Part shown: positions 17,172 through 24,513 of the stretch, in pieces
How the letters are laid out: every line of letters starts with the position of its first letter
How positions within the stretch are numbered: the stretch's first letter is position 1
NCBI RefSeq assembly: GCF_029626175.1
Contig: NZ_JARUBM010000002.1
Location: forward strand, 1,674,001-1,738,000
Reading direction: 5' to 3'
Length of the DNA stretch: 64,000 nt
From: Micromonospora sp. WMMD1082
Lineage (GTDB): Bacteria; Actinomycetota; Actinomycetes; Mycobacteriales; Micromonosporaceae
Position numbers and translations under genes: made by a program
The notes under the pieces: generated by a model
Seen by the model: the letters and a program-made list of their open reading frames with translations, nothing else
Database searches by the model: none
What the model was told of the DNA's origin: nothing

Positions 17172-17693
17172 TCAGGGGGCGCCGGCGACGGCCGCCACAC
17201 CCTCCAGGTAACCCCGGGCGCGTTCGGTTCTCGGGTACCGGCCGACCAGTGCCCAGAACCGGGCGTTGTGGCTGGGCACGATGAGGTGGGCCAGCTCGTG
17301 CAGCAGCACGTAGTCGATCACCCAGTCCGGCATCTCCTGGATCCGGTGCGACAGCCGGATGGACCGGTCCGCCGGAGTGCAGGAGCCCCACCGGCCGTTC
17401 TGGTTGCTCACCCACCGGACGCTGATCGGCAGGGCCTGGTCGCCGTACTCGGTCAGGTAGAGCTTGATCAGCCGATGGGCCCGGGCCAGCAGTTCCGCGT
17501 CGGAGCGGACCAGGCGCCCCTCCCGGGCGGCGAGCCGGGCGAGCATCCGGTCGACCCACTCGCTCTCCTCGGCCCGGGAGAACTGGTCCGGGATGAGGAC
17601 GACGACCCGCTCACCGTCGCGGTAGGCGGACACCGTGCGTCGTCGACGCTGGCTGCGCCGTACTTCGACAACCGGCTTCCGCACCCCAGCCAT
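17172..17693 (-). CDS. YgjP/DUF45-type zinc metallopeptidase
   Basis: This 173-residue protein has the zinc motif HELAHL in VLLHELAHLIVPSHNARFWAL, followed by the third ligand region. It also has the characteristic RWGSCTPADRSIRLSHRIQ segment of the YgjP/WLM (DUF45) family. It is soluble, with a basic N terminus. I chose the ATG at 17693; the 23 upstream residues of the open frame show no family character. Members are often near restriction or DNA-processing genes, but here it sits beside a nucleotidyltransferase-like gene. Its substrate is unknown. Confidence 0.85.
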   Translation of the reverse strand: MAGVRKPVVEVRRSQRRRRTVSAYRDGERVVVLIPDQFSRAEESEWVDRMLARLAAREGRLVRSDAELLARAHRLIKLYLTEYGDQALPISVRWVSNQNGRWGSCTPADRSIRLSHRIQEMPDWVIDYVLLHELAHLIVPSHNARFWALVGRYPRTERARGYLEGVAAVAGAP

Positions 17694-18230
17694 CAGTGGA
17701 CCGCGCAGCCTCGGTTTGCTGTCACGTTGGCAAGCTAATGCGTTGTGACCAGGGGTCCGCAAGAGTCAACCCCTCGACACGCGTCCGGAAAATGGGGATT
17801 GGTCGCCAGGAGTCCCGAAAAATTTCTTGCTGGACCGGCCGCAGCCGTCACGATCACCCTTCGTGGTGACCCGTGAGGTGTCACACCAGGCTCGGCCACC
17901 ACGGTAAGTGATCATCGCGCCGGACCCCACATCGGGGGGTGTCAGCCCCTCATCCGGGGGTGCTACCAGCGCACTTGCGGGTGCCCGGTCGGCGTGTCCC
18001 CGCCAAAGTGACTGATCTGACCCAATTTGGCGTGCACACTCTCGACGTCGCCTTGCTCACAGTGGCAATGCGCAGCTGACATGGAACCGCCCACACCTGG
18101 GTAGGGTCCGCCAACCGGTGGTCACGTGGGTGGCCACGGGACAAGACCCGGCGCCGGGGGTCCTGAGCGACCGCCACCGGGAGACCCACCGGGCCGTTTC
18201 GGCCGGTGGACGAGACGAGGAGGGCACACC
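17694..18230. other. 537-bp non-coding stretch
   Basis: No coding frame with family character is seen on either strand. It must carry the promoter of the YgjP-type gene (minus) and of the DUF5679 gene (plus). It contains short A/T-rich patches (around 17815-17825), a 7-bp inverted repeat CGCCAAA/TTTGGCG at 18001-18032, and several CCCC/GGGG runs around 17930-17965. A CTGACA at about 18074 could be a -35 box, but the -10 spacing is poor. A small RNA cannot be excluded. Confidence 0.5.
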
Positions 18231-18398
18231 GTGGCCGACCAGGCCCAGACCTACAACGGTTACTGCGTCAAGTGCAAGGAGAAGCGGGACTTCGAAGGCC
18301 GCGTCGAGGTCTCGAAGACCGGCATGAACATGGCCAAGGGCAAGTGTCCGGTGTGTGGCACAACAGTGAACCGCATCCTGGGCAAGGCGAAGGTCTGA
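18231..18398 (+). CDS. DUF5679 zinc-ribbon-like small protein
   Basis: This 55-residue protein has a four-cysteine pattern CVKCKEKRDF ... GKCPVCGTTVNRILGK, which should bind one zinc ion. This is the DUF5679 family, highly conserved in actinobacteria, with unknown function; nucleic-acid binding is plausible. The GTG start has a GAGGAGGG site 6 bp upstream. It is monocistronic, ending in a strong hairpin at 18411-18447. The unusually long leader region upstream suggests controlled expression. Confidence 0.9.
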   Translation: MADQAQTYNGYCVKCKEKRDFEGRVEVSKTGMNMAKGKCPVCGTTVNRILGKAKV

Positions 18399-18410
18399 CC
18401 TACGCGTACC

Positions 18411-18447
18411 GCGCGAGGGGGGTGGCCGGCGGCCACCCCCCTCGCGC
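18411..18447 (+). terminator. Terminator of the DUF5679 gene
   Basis: A perfect 17-bp stem with a 3-nt loop (GGC) begins 12 bp after the DUF5679 stop codon. It lacks a T tract, as is usual in this genome. Confidence 0.75.
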
Positions 18448-18490
18448 GTCTCCCGGTCACTGTCGGACGGCCGACTCAGTTACTCGCGGG

Positions 18491-18553
18491 TTGTGGATAA
18501 CTCGCGGAATCCTGTGGACAGCCCTGCGCCTGGGGCCGGCCACCTGTGGACAA
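18491..18553 (-). other. Cluster of three DnaA-box-like sites
   Basis: Three 9-mers in the same orientation lie within 62 bp. Read on the minus strand they are TTATCCACA (18492-18500), CTGTCCACA (18513-18521) and TTGTCCACA (18545-18553). The first and last match known DnaA-box consensus exactly; the middle has one difference. The first two are near the repeated word ACTCGCGG (18482 and 18500). No dnaA, dnaN or AT-rich unwinding region is present, so this is not oriC. Confidence 0.7.
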
Positions 18554-18593
18554 CGATCGACGGACAGCAGGGGAACGGTCACTATTCGTGCCC

Positions 18594-19649
18594 ATGACGC
18601 AGTATCCCGAGCACCCGCCGTCCCCCCGTCCCCGCCTGTTGCCCGGGCTCAGCCGGCTCTGGCGCGACCGGCACACCCTCCAGCTCGGCATCGGTCACGA
18701 ACGGGCGGTCCTGGTCGAGGTCGCCGACCCCCGGGCGGCCCGGCTGCTCGATTTGCTCGACGGCGCCCGTAGCGAACGGCAGGTGCTGACCGGGACGACC
18801 CGGACGGGTGTCCGACCGGAGCACGCCCATGCCCTGCTCGACGCTCTGCGCGCCGCCGGTCTGGTGGTGCCGGCGCACACGCTCGTACCGCGCGACCTCG
18901 CCGAACCACGACGGACCCGGCTCGCCGCCGAGGCCGGCGCGCTGGCGCTGGCCGCCGACCGGTTGCCGGGCACCCCGGCCCAGGTGCTCCGGCGTCGCCT
19001 GGCCGCCCGGGTGGTGGTCACCGGTCCCGGCCCGCTCGGCGCCGCCATCGCGGTCGCCCTGGCCCAGGCGGGCGTCGGGCACGTCCATCCCGACCTACCC
19101 GGGACGGTCCGCCCGGTCGATCTCGTCGGCGGCGGCATCGCCGCCGACGAGATCGGGCGTCCGCTCGGCGCCGCGGTCCGGGCGGCCCTTCAGCGCGCCG
19201 CACCCGGTACCGGCACCGGCCCGCTGCGCCGGCCCCGGCCCGACCTGGTCATCCAGCTCGGCTCCGACCGGCCGGCCGCGCTGCTGGCCACCGGTCATGC
19301 GCAACGGAGACAGCCACACCTGCTGGTCGAGATCCGGGAGGGGGTGCCGGCGGTCGGCCCGCTGGTCCGCCCGCCGATCGGCCCCTGCCTGCGCTGTCTC
19401 GACCTGCACCGCGCCGACCGGGATCCGGACTGGCCGGTGCTCGCCGCCCAGCTCGCCAGCGGTCCGCCCACGCCGGCCTGCGCCGCGGGTCTCCTGCTGG
19501 CGGCGACCGCGTACGCCGTCGGCGAGGCGCTGAGCCAGCTGGACGGCGGCACGCCGGAGACGCTTGGCGGGGCGATCGAGGTGGTGTCGCCGGGCAGCCT
19601 CCGTCGCCGGCTCTGGCCGCCGCACCCCCGGTGCCGGTGCGGCGGGTAG
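18594..19649 (+). CDS. ThiF/E1-like, cyclodehydratase-like protein
   Basis: This 351-residue protein has a central Rossmann core near RVVVTGPGPLGAAIAVALAQ (glycine-rich loop), preceded by an N-terminal winged-helix-like region. The cysteine pair CLRCLDLHRADRD and the C-terminal CRCGG could hold a structural zinc. These are features of ThiF/E1 adenylyltransferases and of the TOMM leader-binding cyclodehydratase partner. The segment between residues 150 and 230 is shortened and lacks the usual catalytic Arg/Lys spacing, so adenylation is doubtful. No RiPP precursor or YcaO gene is adjacent. It lies 68 bp before the ABC1 kinase gene. Confidence 0.7.
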   Translation: MTQYPEHPPSPRPRLLPGLSRLWRDRHTLQLGIGHERAVLVEVADPRAARLLDLLDGARSERQVLTGTTRTGVRPEHAHALLDALRAAGLVVPAHTLVPRDLAEPRRTRLAAEAGALALAADRLPGTPAQVLRRRLAARVVVTGPGPLGAAIAVALAQAGVGHVHPDLPGTVRPVDLVGGGIAADEIGRPLGAAVRAALQRAAPGTGTGPLRRPRPDLVIQLGSDRPAALLATGHAQRRQPHLLVEIREGVPAVGPLVRPPIGPCLRCLDLHRADRDPDWPVLAAQLASGPPTPACAAGLLLAATAYAVGEALSQLDGGTPETLGGAIEVVSPGSLRRRLWPPHPRCRCGG

Positions 19650-19717
19650 CCGTTCGGCGAGGGTCGGAGCCGGCCGCACGGCAGCAGCGGGCCGCCCGAG
19701 TCGGTAACAATGACCAA

Positions 19718-21046
19718 GTGACCGACATCCCGCGCCGGGCCGTGTCCCGGACCGCCAAGCTCGCCGCTCTGCCGCTCGGCTTCGCCGGCCGGACCGTCCT
19801 CGGCATGGGTAAGCGCGTCACCGGGCTCGCCTCCGACGTGATCTCCGCGGAGATCCAACAGCGCACCGCCGAGCAGCTGTTCAGCGTCCTCGGCCAGCTC
19901 AAGGGCGGGGCGATGAAGTTCGGCCAGGCGTTGTCGGTCTTCGAGGCCGCCCTCCCGGAGGAGATCGCCGCGCCCTACCGGCAGGCCCTGACGAAGCTCC
20001 AGGAGGCCGCGCCGCCGCTGCCCGCCGCCAGCGTGCACAAGGTGCTGGCCGAGCAGTTGGGCCCCGCCTGGCGGGAGCGGTTCGTGAGCTTCGACGACTC
20101 GCCGGCCGCCGCGGCCAGCATCGGGCAGGTGCACCGGGCGGTGTGGCGGCTGCCGGACGGCACCGGCCGGGACACCGCCGTGAAGATCCAGTACCCGGGA
20201 GCCGGCGACGCCCTGCTCGCCGACCTCAAGCAACTCTCCCGGCTGGGTGGCATGTTCCGGGCCATCCAGCCCGGCCTGGACGTCAAGCCACTCCTGGCCG
20301 AGCTGCGGGAACGGATCACCGAGGAACTGGACTACGAGCTGGAGGCGGAGTCGCAGCGGGCCTTCGCCGCCGCGTACGCCGACGACCCGGAGATCTACGT
20401 ACCGGCGGTCTGCTTCGCCTCCCCCCGGGTCCTGGTCACCGAGTGGATCGAGGGAACACCGCTGGCCGACATCATCCGGTCCGGCAGCGAGGAACAGCGC
20501 GACGAGGCAGGGCGGCTGATGGCCACCCTCCACCTGTCCGCGCCGGCCCGGGCCGGGCTGCTGCACGCCGATCCGCATCCCGGCAACTTCCGGCTGCTGC
20601 CCGACGGTCGCCTCGGGGTGATCGACTTCGGCGCCGTGGCCCGGATGCCGGAGGGTACGCCGGAACCGATCGGACGCATCGCCGGGCTGGCCCTGCGGGG
20701 CGACGCCGACGAGGTGGTGGCCGGCCTGCGGGCCGAGGGTTTCGTCAGTTCCGGGGAGCCGGTCGACGCCCCCGCGCTGCTGGAGTTCCTGCGTCCGATG
20801 CTGGAACCGATCGCCGCCGACGAGTTCCGGTTCACCCGGGCCTGGCTACGCGCCGAGGCCACCCGCCTGGCGAATCCCCGCTCGCCCGCGTACCAGTTCA
20901 GCCGGCAGCTCAACCTGCCGCCGTCGTACCTGCTCATCCACCGGGTCACGCTCGGGTCGATCGGGGTGCTGTGCCAACTGGAGGCCAAGGCGCCGTACCG
21001 CGGCATCCTGGAACGCTGGCTGCCCGGGTTCGCCCCGGTGAGCTGA
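19718..21046 (+). CDS. ABC1/AarF-family atypical kinase
   Basis: This 442-residue member of the ABC1 (UbiB/ADCK) family has the signature KGGAMKFGQALS near the N terminus (the KxGQ motif), the Ala-rich loop AAASIGQVHRAVW, the nucleotide Lys in TAVKIQYPG, and catalytic segments HADPHPGNFRLL and VIDFGAVA. These proteins act at membranes in lipid or quinone metabolism. The GTG start follows a TAACAAT hexamer by 6 bp, so the transcript is probably leaderless. It occupies the place of Rv3197, next to whiB7, an arrangement kept across actinobacteria. The real substrate is unknown. Confidence 0.92.
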   Translation: MTDIPRRAVSRTAKLAALPLGFAGRTVLGMGKRVTGLASDVISAEIQQRTAEQLFSVLGQLKGGAMKFGQALSVFEAALPEEIAAPYRQALTKLQEAAPPLPAASVHKVLAEQLGPAWRERFVSFDDSPAAAASIGQVHRAVWRLPDGTGRDTAVKIQYPGAGDALLADLKQLSRLGGMFRAIQPGLDVKPLLAELRERITEELDYELEAESQRAFAAAYADDPEIYVPAVCFASPRVLVTEWIEGTPLADIIRSGSEEQRDEAGRLMATLHLSAPARAGLLHADPHPGNFRLLPDGRLGVIDFGAVARMPEGTPEPIGRIAGLALRGDADEVVAGLRAEGFVSSGEPVDAPALLEFLRPMLEPIAADEFRFTRAWLRAEATRLANPRSPAYQFSRQLNLPPSYLLIHRVTLGSIGVLCQLEAKAPYRGILERWLPGFAPVS

Positions 21047-21064
21047 CCGCCCCGGCACGCGAAA

Positions 21065-21098
21065 CGGCGGGCGGGGACCGGTCGGTCCCCGCCCGCCG
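21065..21098. terminator. Bidirectional terminator between ABC1 kinase and whiB7 operon
   Basis: A perfect 15-bp stem (CGGCGGGCGGGGACC and complement) with loop GGTC lies between two convergent transcripts, 18 bp after the ABC1 stop and 15 bp after the stop of the small gene on the other strand. Confidence 0.85.
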
Positions 21099-21113
21099 AT
21101 GCGGTGCGTCGTC

Positions 21114-21296
21114 CTACAGAACGCCCAGTTCGCGGGCTGACCGGGCGCGGCCGGTCATGGCGACGGTACGGGCGGATCGGGTTGCCTCAGTGCTCGTGGT
21201 GCGACCGGCCTGAGGCCGGAGCATTCGAGCCCTCGACAACGCTTCGTGGAGTAGGTACATCTCGGCTCCGTTCGGAAGGTGCGGCATGGTCGTCAT
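21114..21296 (-). CDS. Small protein of 60 residues downstream of whiB7
   Basis: The ATG at 21296 is preceded by a GAGAGAG ribosome site like the one in front of whiB7. The product MTTMPHLPNGAEMYLLHEAL and onward has a short amphipathic helix and a basic, Ser/Thr-rich C terminus. It begins 52 bp after the whiB7 stop and ends at the bidirectional terminator, so it is probably the second gene of the whiB7 transcript. The frame is open upstream to an ATG at 21347, directly after the whiB7 stop, which is a possible alternative start. No family recognised. Confidence 0.6.
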   Translation of the reverse strand: MTTMPHLPNGAEMYLLHEALSRARMLRPQAGRTTSTEATRSARTVAMTGRARSARELGVL

Positions 21297-21348
21297 CTCT
21301 CTCTCGGCCGGCGCGACGCCGGCGGGGGTGGTCTGAATCGGGAACATG

Positions 21349-21714
21349 TCAGGCAGCCAGCCGGACGGCGCCGCGCGACGTGGCAAGACCATTGGCCGCC
21401 AGCCGCGCCTCCGCCTCGACCCGCAGCTCCGCGTCACGGGCGAGGTCCTCCTTGCGCGGCCGGCCACGGGGCCGCTTACGCGGAACGACCGCGCCACGCT
21501 CGAAGATCTCGCCGCCCCAGACGCCCCACGGCTCGGCCCGCTCGGCCGCGCCGGCCAGGCACTCGACGCGCAGCGGGCAGTCCCCGCAGAGCGACTTGGC
21601 CAGTTCCAGCTCGGTGGGCGAGTCGGAGAACCACAGGTCGGGGTCGAACTTCCGGCAGGGCAGGTTCGCCTCCATCTCGACGCTCAGGTCGAGCGGGGCC
21701 AACGCCAGACTCAT
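21349..21714 (-). CDS. whiB7: WhiB7-type iron-sulfur transcription factor
   Basis: This 121-residue Wbl protein has the four cluster-binding cysteines: Cys20 in NLPCRKFDPD and the cysteines of SLCGDCPLRVECLAGA. The WhiB turn motif EPWGVWGGE follows, and then the AT-hook RKRPRGRPRK that marks the WhiB7/WblC subgroup, which activates intrinsic antibiotic resistance genes together with the primary sigma factor. It has a GAGAGAGG ribosome site. It lies between the ABC1 kinase and uvrD2, as in mycobacteria. Its leader contains an upstream ORF and a terminator (21779-22128), so expression is likely controlled by ribosome stalling. Confidence 0.93.
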   Translation of the reverse strand: MSLALAPLDLSVEMEANLPCRKFDPDLWFSDSPTELELAKSLCGDCPLRVECLAGAAERAEPWGVWGGEIFERGAVVPRKRPRGRPRKEDLARDAELRVEAEARLAANGLATSRGAVRLAA

Positions 21715-21778
21715 AGCCCGGTCACCTCTCTCTCACTGCGATCTCGTGGATCGCTGTTCCGACGTACTTCGGCGGTGC

Positions 21779-21880
21779 AAAAAACTGAGGCCGCGGATCC
21801 CGGTATGCGGGTTCCGCGGCCTCGAGGTGAGCCGGTGGTCTGGTGATCAGACCGGTCTACCTCGAGGTGGAACACCGCGG
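21779..21880 (-). promoter_or_regulatory. Transcription attenuator in the whiB7 leader
   Basis: On the minus strand a 15-16 bp G/C-rich stem (21787-21823, one mismatch) is followed by six T residues, a classic rho-independent terminator 65 bp before whiB7. Its 5' arm contains CCTCGAGG-CCGCGG (21814-21827). Both words occur again upstream as CCGCGG (21875-21880) and CCTCGAGG (21860-21867), inside the last codons of the upstream ORF. These can pair with the terminator arm to form an antiterminator. Confidence 0.85.
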
Positions 21881-22128
21881 ACGTCCATCCGCTTGACGCC
21901 ATCGACGCCATTGCCCGTGAAGACACTGCTCCCCTGCTGCCCATTCGGCATCGGTGCGAGGATCAGCTCGGCCTGAACCTCGACCCGGTGCGCCGGCGGA
22001 GCCCACGGTCGAACGGCGACGGCGGTGGCCCGGACCCGCGTCGCCGGAGCGACGGTGATCGGGGCAGCCGACAGCGGAGCGACGGCAACGGGCAGCGCCG
22101 TCGGACGCTGGTAGATGTAGCTCTCCAT
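21847..22128 (-). CDS. Upstream ORF in the whiB7 leader (93 residues)
   Basis: The ATG at 22128 has a textbook GGAGGT site 7 bp upstream. The product starts MESYIYQRPTALPVAVAPLS and is rich in Ala, Val, Pro and Arg, with no recognised domain. Its stop lies 24 bp before the terminator stem, and its last codons contain the antiterminator half-sites, so translation of its end should decide whether the terminator forms. This is the position of the regulatory uORF known for whiB7/wblC in other actinobacteria, though 93 codons is long. It may be purely regulatory, or also make a protein. Confidence 0.75.
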   Translation of the reverse strand: MESYIYQRPTALPVAVAPLSAAPITVAPATRVRATAVAVRPWAPPAHRVEVQAELILAPMPNGQQGSSVFTGNGVDGVKRMDVRGVPPRGRPV

Positions 22129-22220
22129 CGGGGCCACCTCCCTTGACGTTCACTCGTGGTCGACTCGGACACAGACCCCGTGAGCAGCCCGAACAGGGCC
22201 CCCTCGCGAGGTGTGCCCTG

Positions 22221-22260
22221 AGGCTATGCCGGCCGGTGGGGCGAGGGCAAACGAATTAAC
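22221..22260 (-). promoter_or_regulatory. whiB7 promoter with AT-rich WhiB7-type site
   Basis: On the minus strand TTGCCC (22245-22250), an 18-bp spacer and TAGCCT (22221-22226) form a promoter for a leader of about 500 nt. Immediately upstream of the -35 box is the A/T-rich GTTAATTCGT (22251-22260). Known WhiB7 targets carry an AT-rich site in exactly this place, bound by the AT-hook, so autoactivation is likely. Confidence 0.7.
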
Positions 22261-22268
22261 GGCCGGAT

Positions 22269-24422
22269 TCAGAAACTTTTCTGCGAGCAGATTTCGTCGA
22301 CCGCCGCGCCACCCACCAGCGCCAGCACCGCCTCCCCGTACAGGCCCAGCTTGCGCGGGCCGATCCCGGCGATCGCGACGAGTTCCTCGGCCCTGCCCGG
22401 CCGCCGTTCGGCCAGCGCGACCAGCGTCGCGTCCGTGAAGACCACGTAGGCGGGCACCTTCTGCGCCCCGGCCACCCGCGACCGCCACTCGCGCAGCCGC
22501 TCGTGCAGCTCCTCGTCGATGTCGGAGGGGCAGGTGGCGCAGCGACCGAGCTTGCGGTCCGGGCCGGCGATCAGGGTCGTACCGCAGATCCGGCAGGAGA
22601 CGGTCCGGGTGGCCGCGCGGCGCTGCGGCACCCGCGCCGACCGGCCGCCGGTCGCCCGCTCCACCCCGCCGGAGGGGGCCAGCTGGGGCAGGAACCGGCA
22701 CGGGCGGCGGGCCCGCCCGCCCGGCGAGCGCGCGGAGGCGTACGACAGCCAGAGCCACTGGCGGGCCCGGGTGATGCCGACGTAGAGCAGCCGGCGCTCC
22801 TCCTCGACCTGCTCGGCGGTGCGCGCGTACGTGGTGGGCAGAGTGCCCTCGGCGAGGCCGACCACGAAGACCGCGTCCCACTCCAGCCCCTTGGCGGCGT
22901 GCAGGGAGGCCAGGGTCACCCCGTCCACGGTCGGGGCGTGCTGCTGGGCCGCCCGCCGGGCCAGTTCCTCGGTGAAGTCGGCCAGGGTGACCGGGCGCTC
23001 CACCGTGGCGGCCACCCCGAGGGGCAGGATTTCCGGTGCGGCGGCGTACTCCTCGGCGAGCTGGACCAGCGCGGCCAGCGCCTCCCAGCGTTCCCGGGCG
23101 GCGCCGCCGGGCGGGGGCGCGTCGGGCGCCCACCCGACGCCGGCGAGCGCCTCGACCACGGCCGCCCGCAGCGGGGTCTCGCCGGGGATCGACCGGGTGG
23201 CCGCGCGCAGCGCCACCATCGCCTGGCGCACCTCGGCCCGCTCGAAGAACCGCTCCGCCCCCTGCACCACGTACGGCACGCCGGCCTCGGCGAGCGCCTT
23301 CTCGTACGCCTCGGACTGGGCGTTGGTGCGGAACAGCACGGCGATCTCGCGGGCCGGCGTGCCGGCGTCGACCAGCGCCCGGCAGCGGGCGGCGACCGCG
23401 CTGGCCTCGGCCGGCTCGTCGGTGAAGATCCGCCGGTCCGGCTCGGGGCCGGGCGGGCGCTGGCCGACCAGCTCCAGGCGCAGCCGCGACTCGGTGCCGC
23501 GCGCCTGCGAGATGACCGCGTTGGCGAGCCCGACCACCTGCGGGGTGGACCGGTAGTCGCGGACCAGTCGGACCACCGTGGCGCCCCGGTGCCGGCGCGG
23601 GAAGTCGACCAGGTACGCCGACGTCGCCCCGGTGAACGAGTAGATCGTCTGGCTGGCGTCGCCGACCACGGTCAGGTCGTCCCGGCCGCCGAGCCAGGCG
23701 TCCAGCAGCCGCTGCTGCAACGGGTTGACGTCCTGGTACTCGTCGACGACGAAGTGCCGGTACTGGCTGCGGACCTGCTCGGCGACGTCCGGGTGCTCCT
23801 CGATCCCCCACACCGCGGCGCGCAGCACGTCCTCGAAGTCGATCACCCCGCCGGTCCGCTTGAGCTTCTCGTACGCGGCGAAGACCTCGGCGACCTTCCC
23901 CGGCTCGTGCGGGGTCTCCCGCAGCGCCTTGGCCGCGGCCACCGCGTACTCCCCCGGCTCGACCAGCGAGGACTTGGCCCACTCGATCTCACCGGCGAGG
24001 TCCCGGGCCCCGGTCCGGTCGGCGCGCAGGCCGACCCGGGCCGCGGCGAGGGTCACCAGCCGGACCTTGCTGTCCAGCAGCTCGGGCATGGACCGCCCGT
24101 CGAGCAACCGGGGCGCGAAGTAGCGCACCTGGCGCAGCGCCGCCGCGTGGAAGGTGCGGGCCTGCACGCCGACCGCGCCGAGCTGCGCGAGCCGGTGGCG
24201 CAGCTCGGCGGCGGCCCGGGCGGTGAAGGTGACCGCGAGCACGTGCCGGGCGGATATCTCGCCGGTCAGCGCCCGGTACGCGATCCGGGACGTCACGGCC
24301 CGGGTCTTGCCGGTGCCGGCGCCGGCGAGCACACAGACCGGACCGGCCGGGGCGGTCACCGCCGAGCGTTGCTCCGGATCGAGCCCGGCGAGCACGCCAA
24401 CGGACGCGGAGTTAACCACCAC
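22269..24422 (-). CDS. uvrD2: UvrD2-type superfamily 1 DNA helicase with HRDC domain
   Basis: This 717-residue 3'-5' helicase has Walker A in LAGAGTGKTRAV, motif II VVDEYQDVNPLQQ, motif III VGDASQTIYSFTGA, and later helicase motifs including SLHAAKGLEWDAVFVVG. Then comes a tetracysteine zinc motif (CRICGTTLIAG ... RCATC) and a C-terminal HRDC domain (ELVAIAGIGPRKLGLYGEAV). This is the mycobacterial UvrD2 arrangement. The start is a GTG at 24422, before SASVGVLAGLDPEQ, with no ribosome site; the ATGs further upstream would overlap the divergent mycoredoxin start. It is essential in mycobacteria (known for the family). Confidence 0.93.
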   Translation of the reverse strand: MVVNSASVGVLAGLDPEQRSAVTAPAGPVCVLAGAGTGKTRAVTSRIAYRALTGEISARHVLAVTFTARAAAELRHRLAQLGAVGVQARTFHAAALRQVRYFAPRLLDGRSMPELLDSKVRLVTLAAARVGLRADRTGARDLAGEIEWAKSSLVEPGEYAVAAAKALRETPHEPGKVAEVFAAYEKLKRTGGVIDFEDVLRAAVWGIEEHPDVAEQVRSQYRHFVVDEYQDVNPLQQRLLDAWLGGRDDLTVVGDASQTIYSFTGATSAYLVDFPRRHRGATVVRLVRDYRSTPQVVGLANAVISQARGTESRLRLELVGQRPPGPEPDRRIFTDEPAEASAVAARCRALVDAGTPAREIAVLFRTNAQSEAYEKALAEAGVPYVVQGAERFFERAEVRQAMVALRAATRSIPGETPLRAAVVEALAGVGWAPDAPPPGGAARERWEALAALVQLAEEYAAAPEILPLGVAATVERPVTLADFTEELARRAAQQHAPTVDGVTLASLHAAKGLEWDAVFVVGLAEGTLPTTYARTAEQVEEERRLLYVGITRARQWLWLSYASARSPGGRARRPCRFLPQLAPSGGVERATGGRSARVPQRRAATRTVSCRICGTTLIAGPDRKLGRCATCPSDIDEELHERLREWRSRVAGAQKVPAYVVFTDATLVALAERRPGRAEELVAIAGIGPRKLGLYGEAVLALVGGAAVDEICSQKSF

Positions 24423-24513
24423 AGCGGGGAATTGTCGCAGCTTCCGCGAGCGTTGCAGCGGATAGCCCCTGCTTGATCGGCAAGCAGCCGGCGTGACGCG
24501 GGAGGATCTCACC

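Noticed and set aside
17877-17925. Possible riboswitch or small RNA in the gap before DUF5679
   Set aside because: Only short stems such as TCACC/GGTGA are present; no known riboswitch core could be recognised by eye.
18491-18553. DnaA-box cluster as chromosomal origin
   Set aside because: No dnaA, dnaN, gyrase genes or AT-rich unwinding region is near, and there are only three boxes.
18594-19649. ThiF-like gene as part of a RiPP cluster with the radical SAM cassette
   Set aside because: It lies 6 kb away within the conserved backbone, separated by uvrD2, whiB7 and mrx1, and has backbone base composition.
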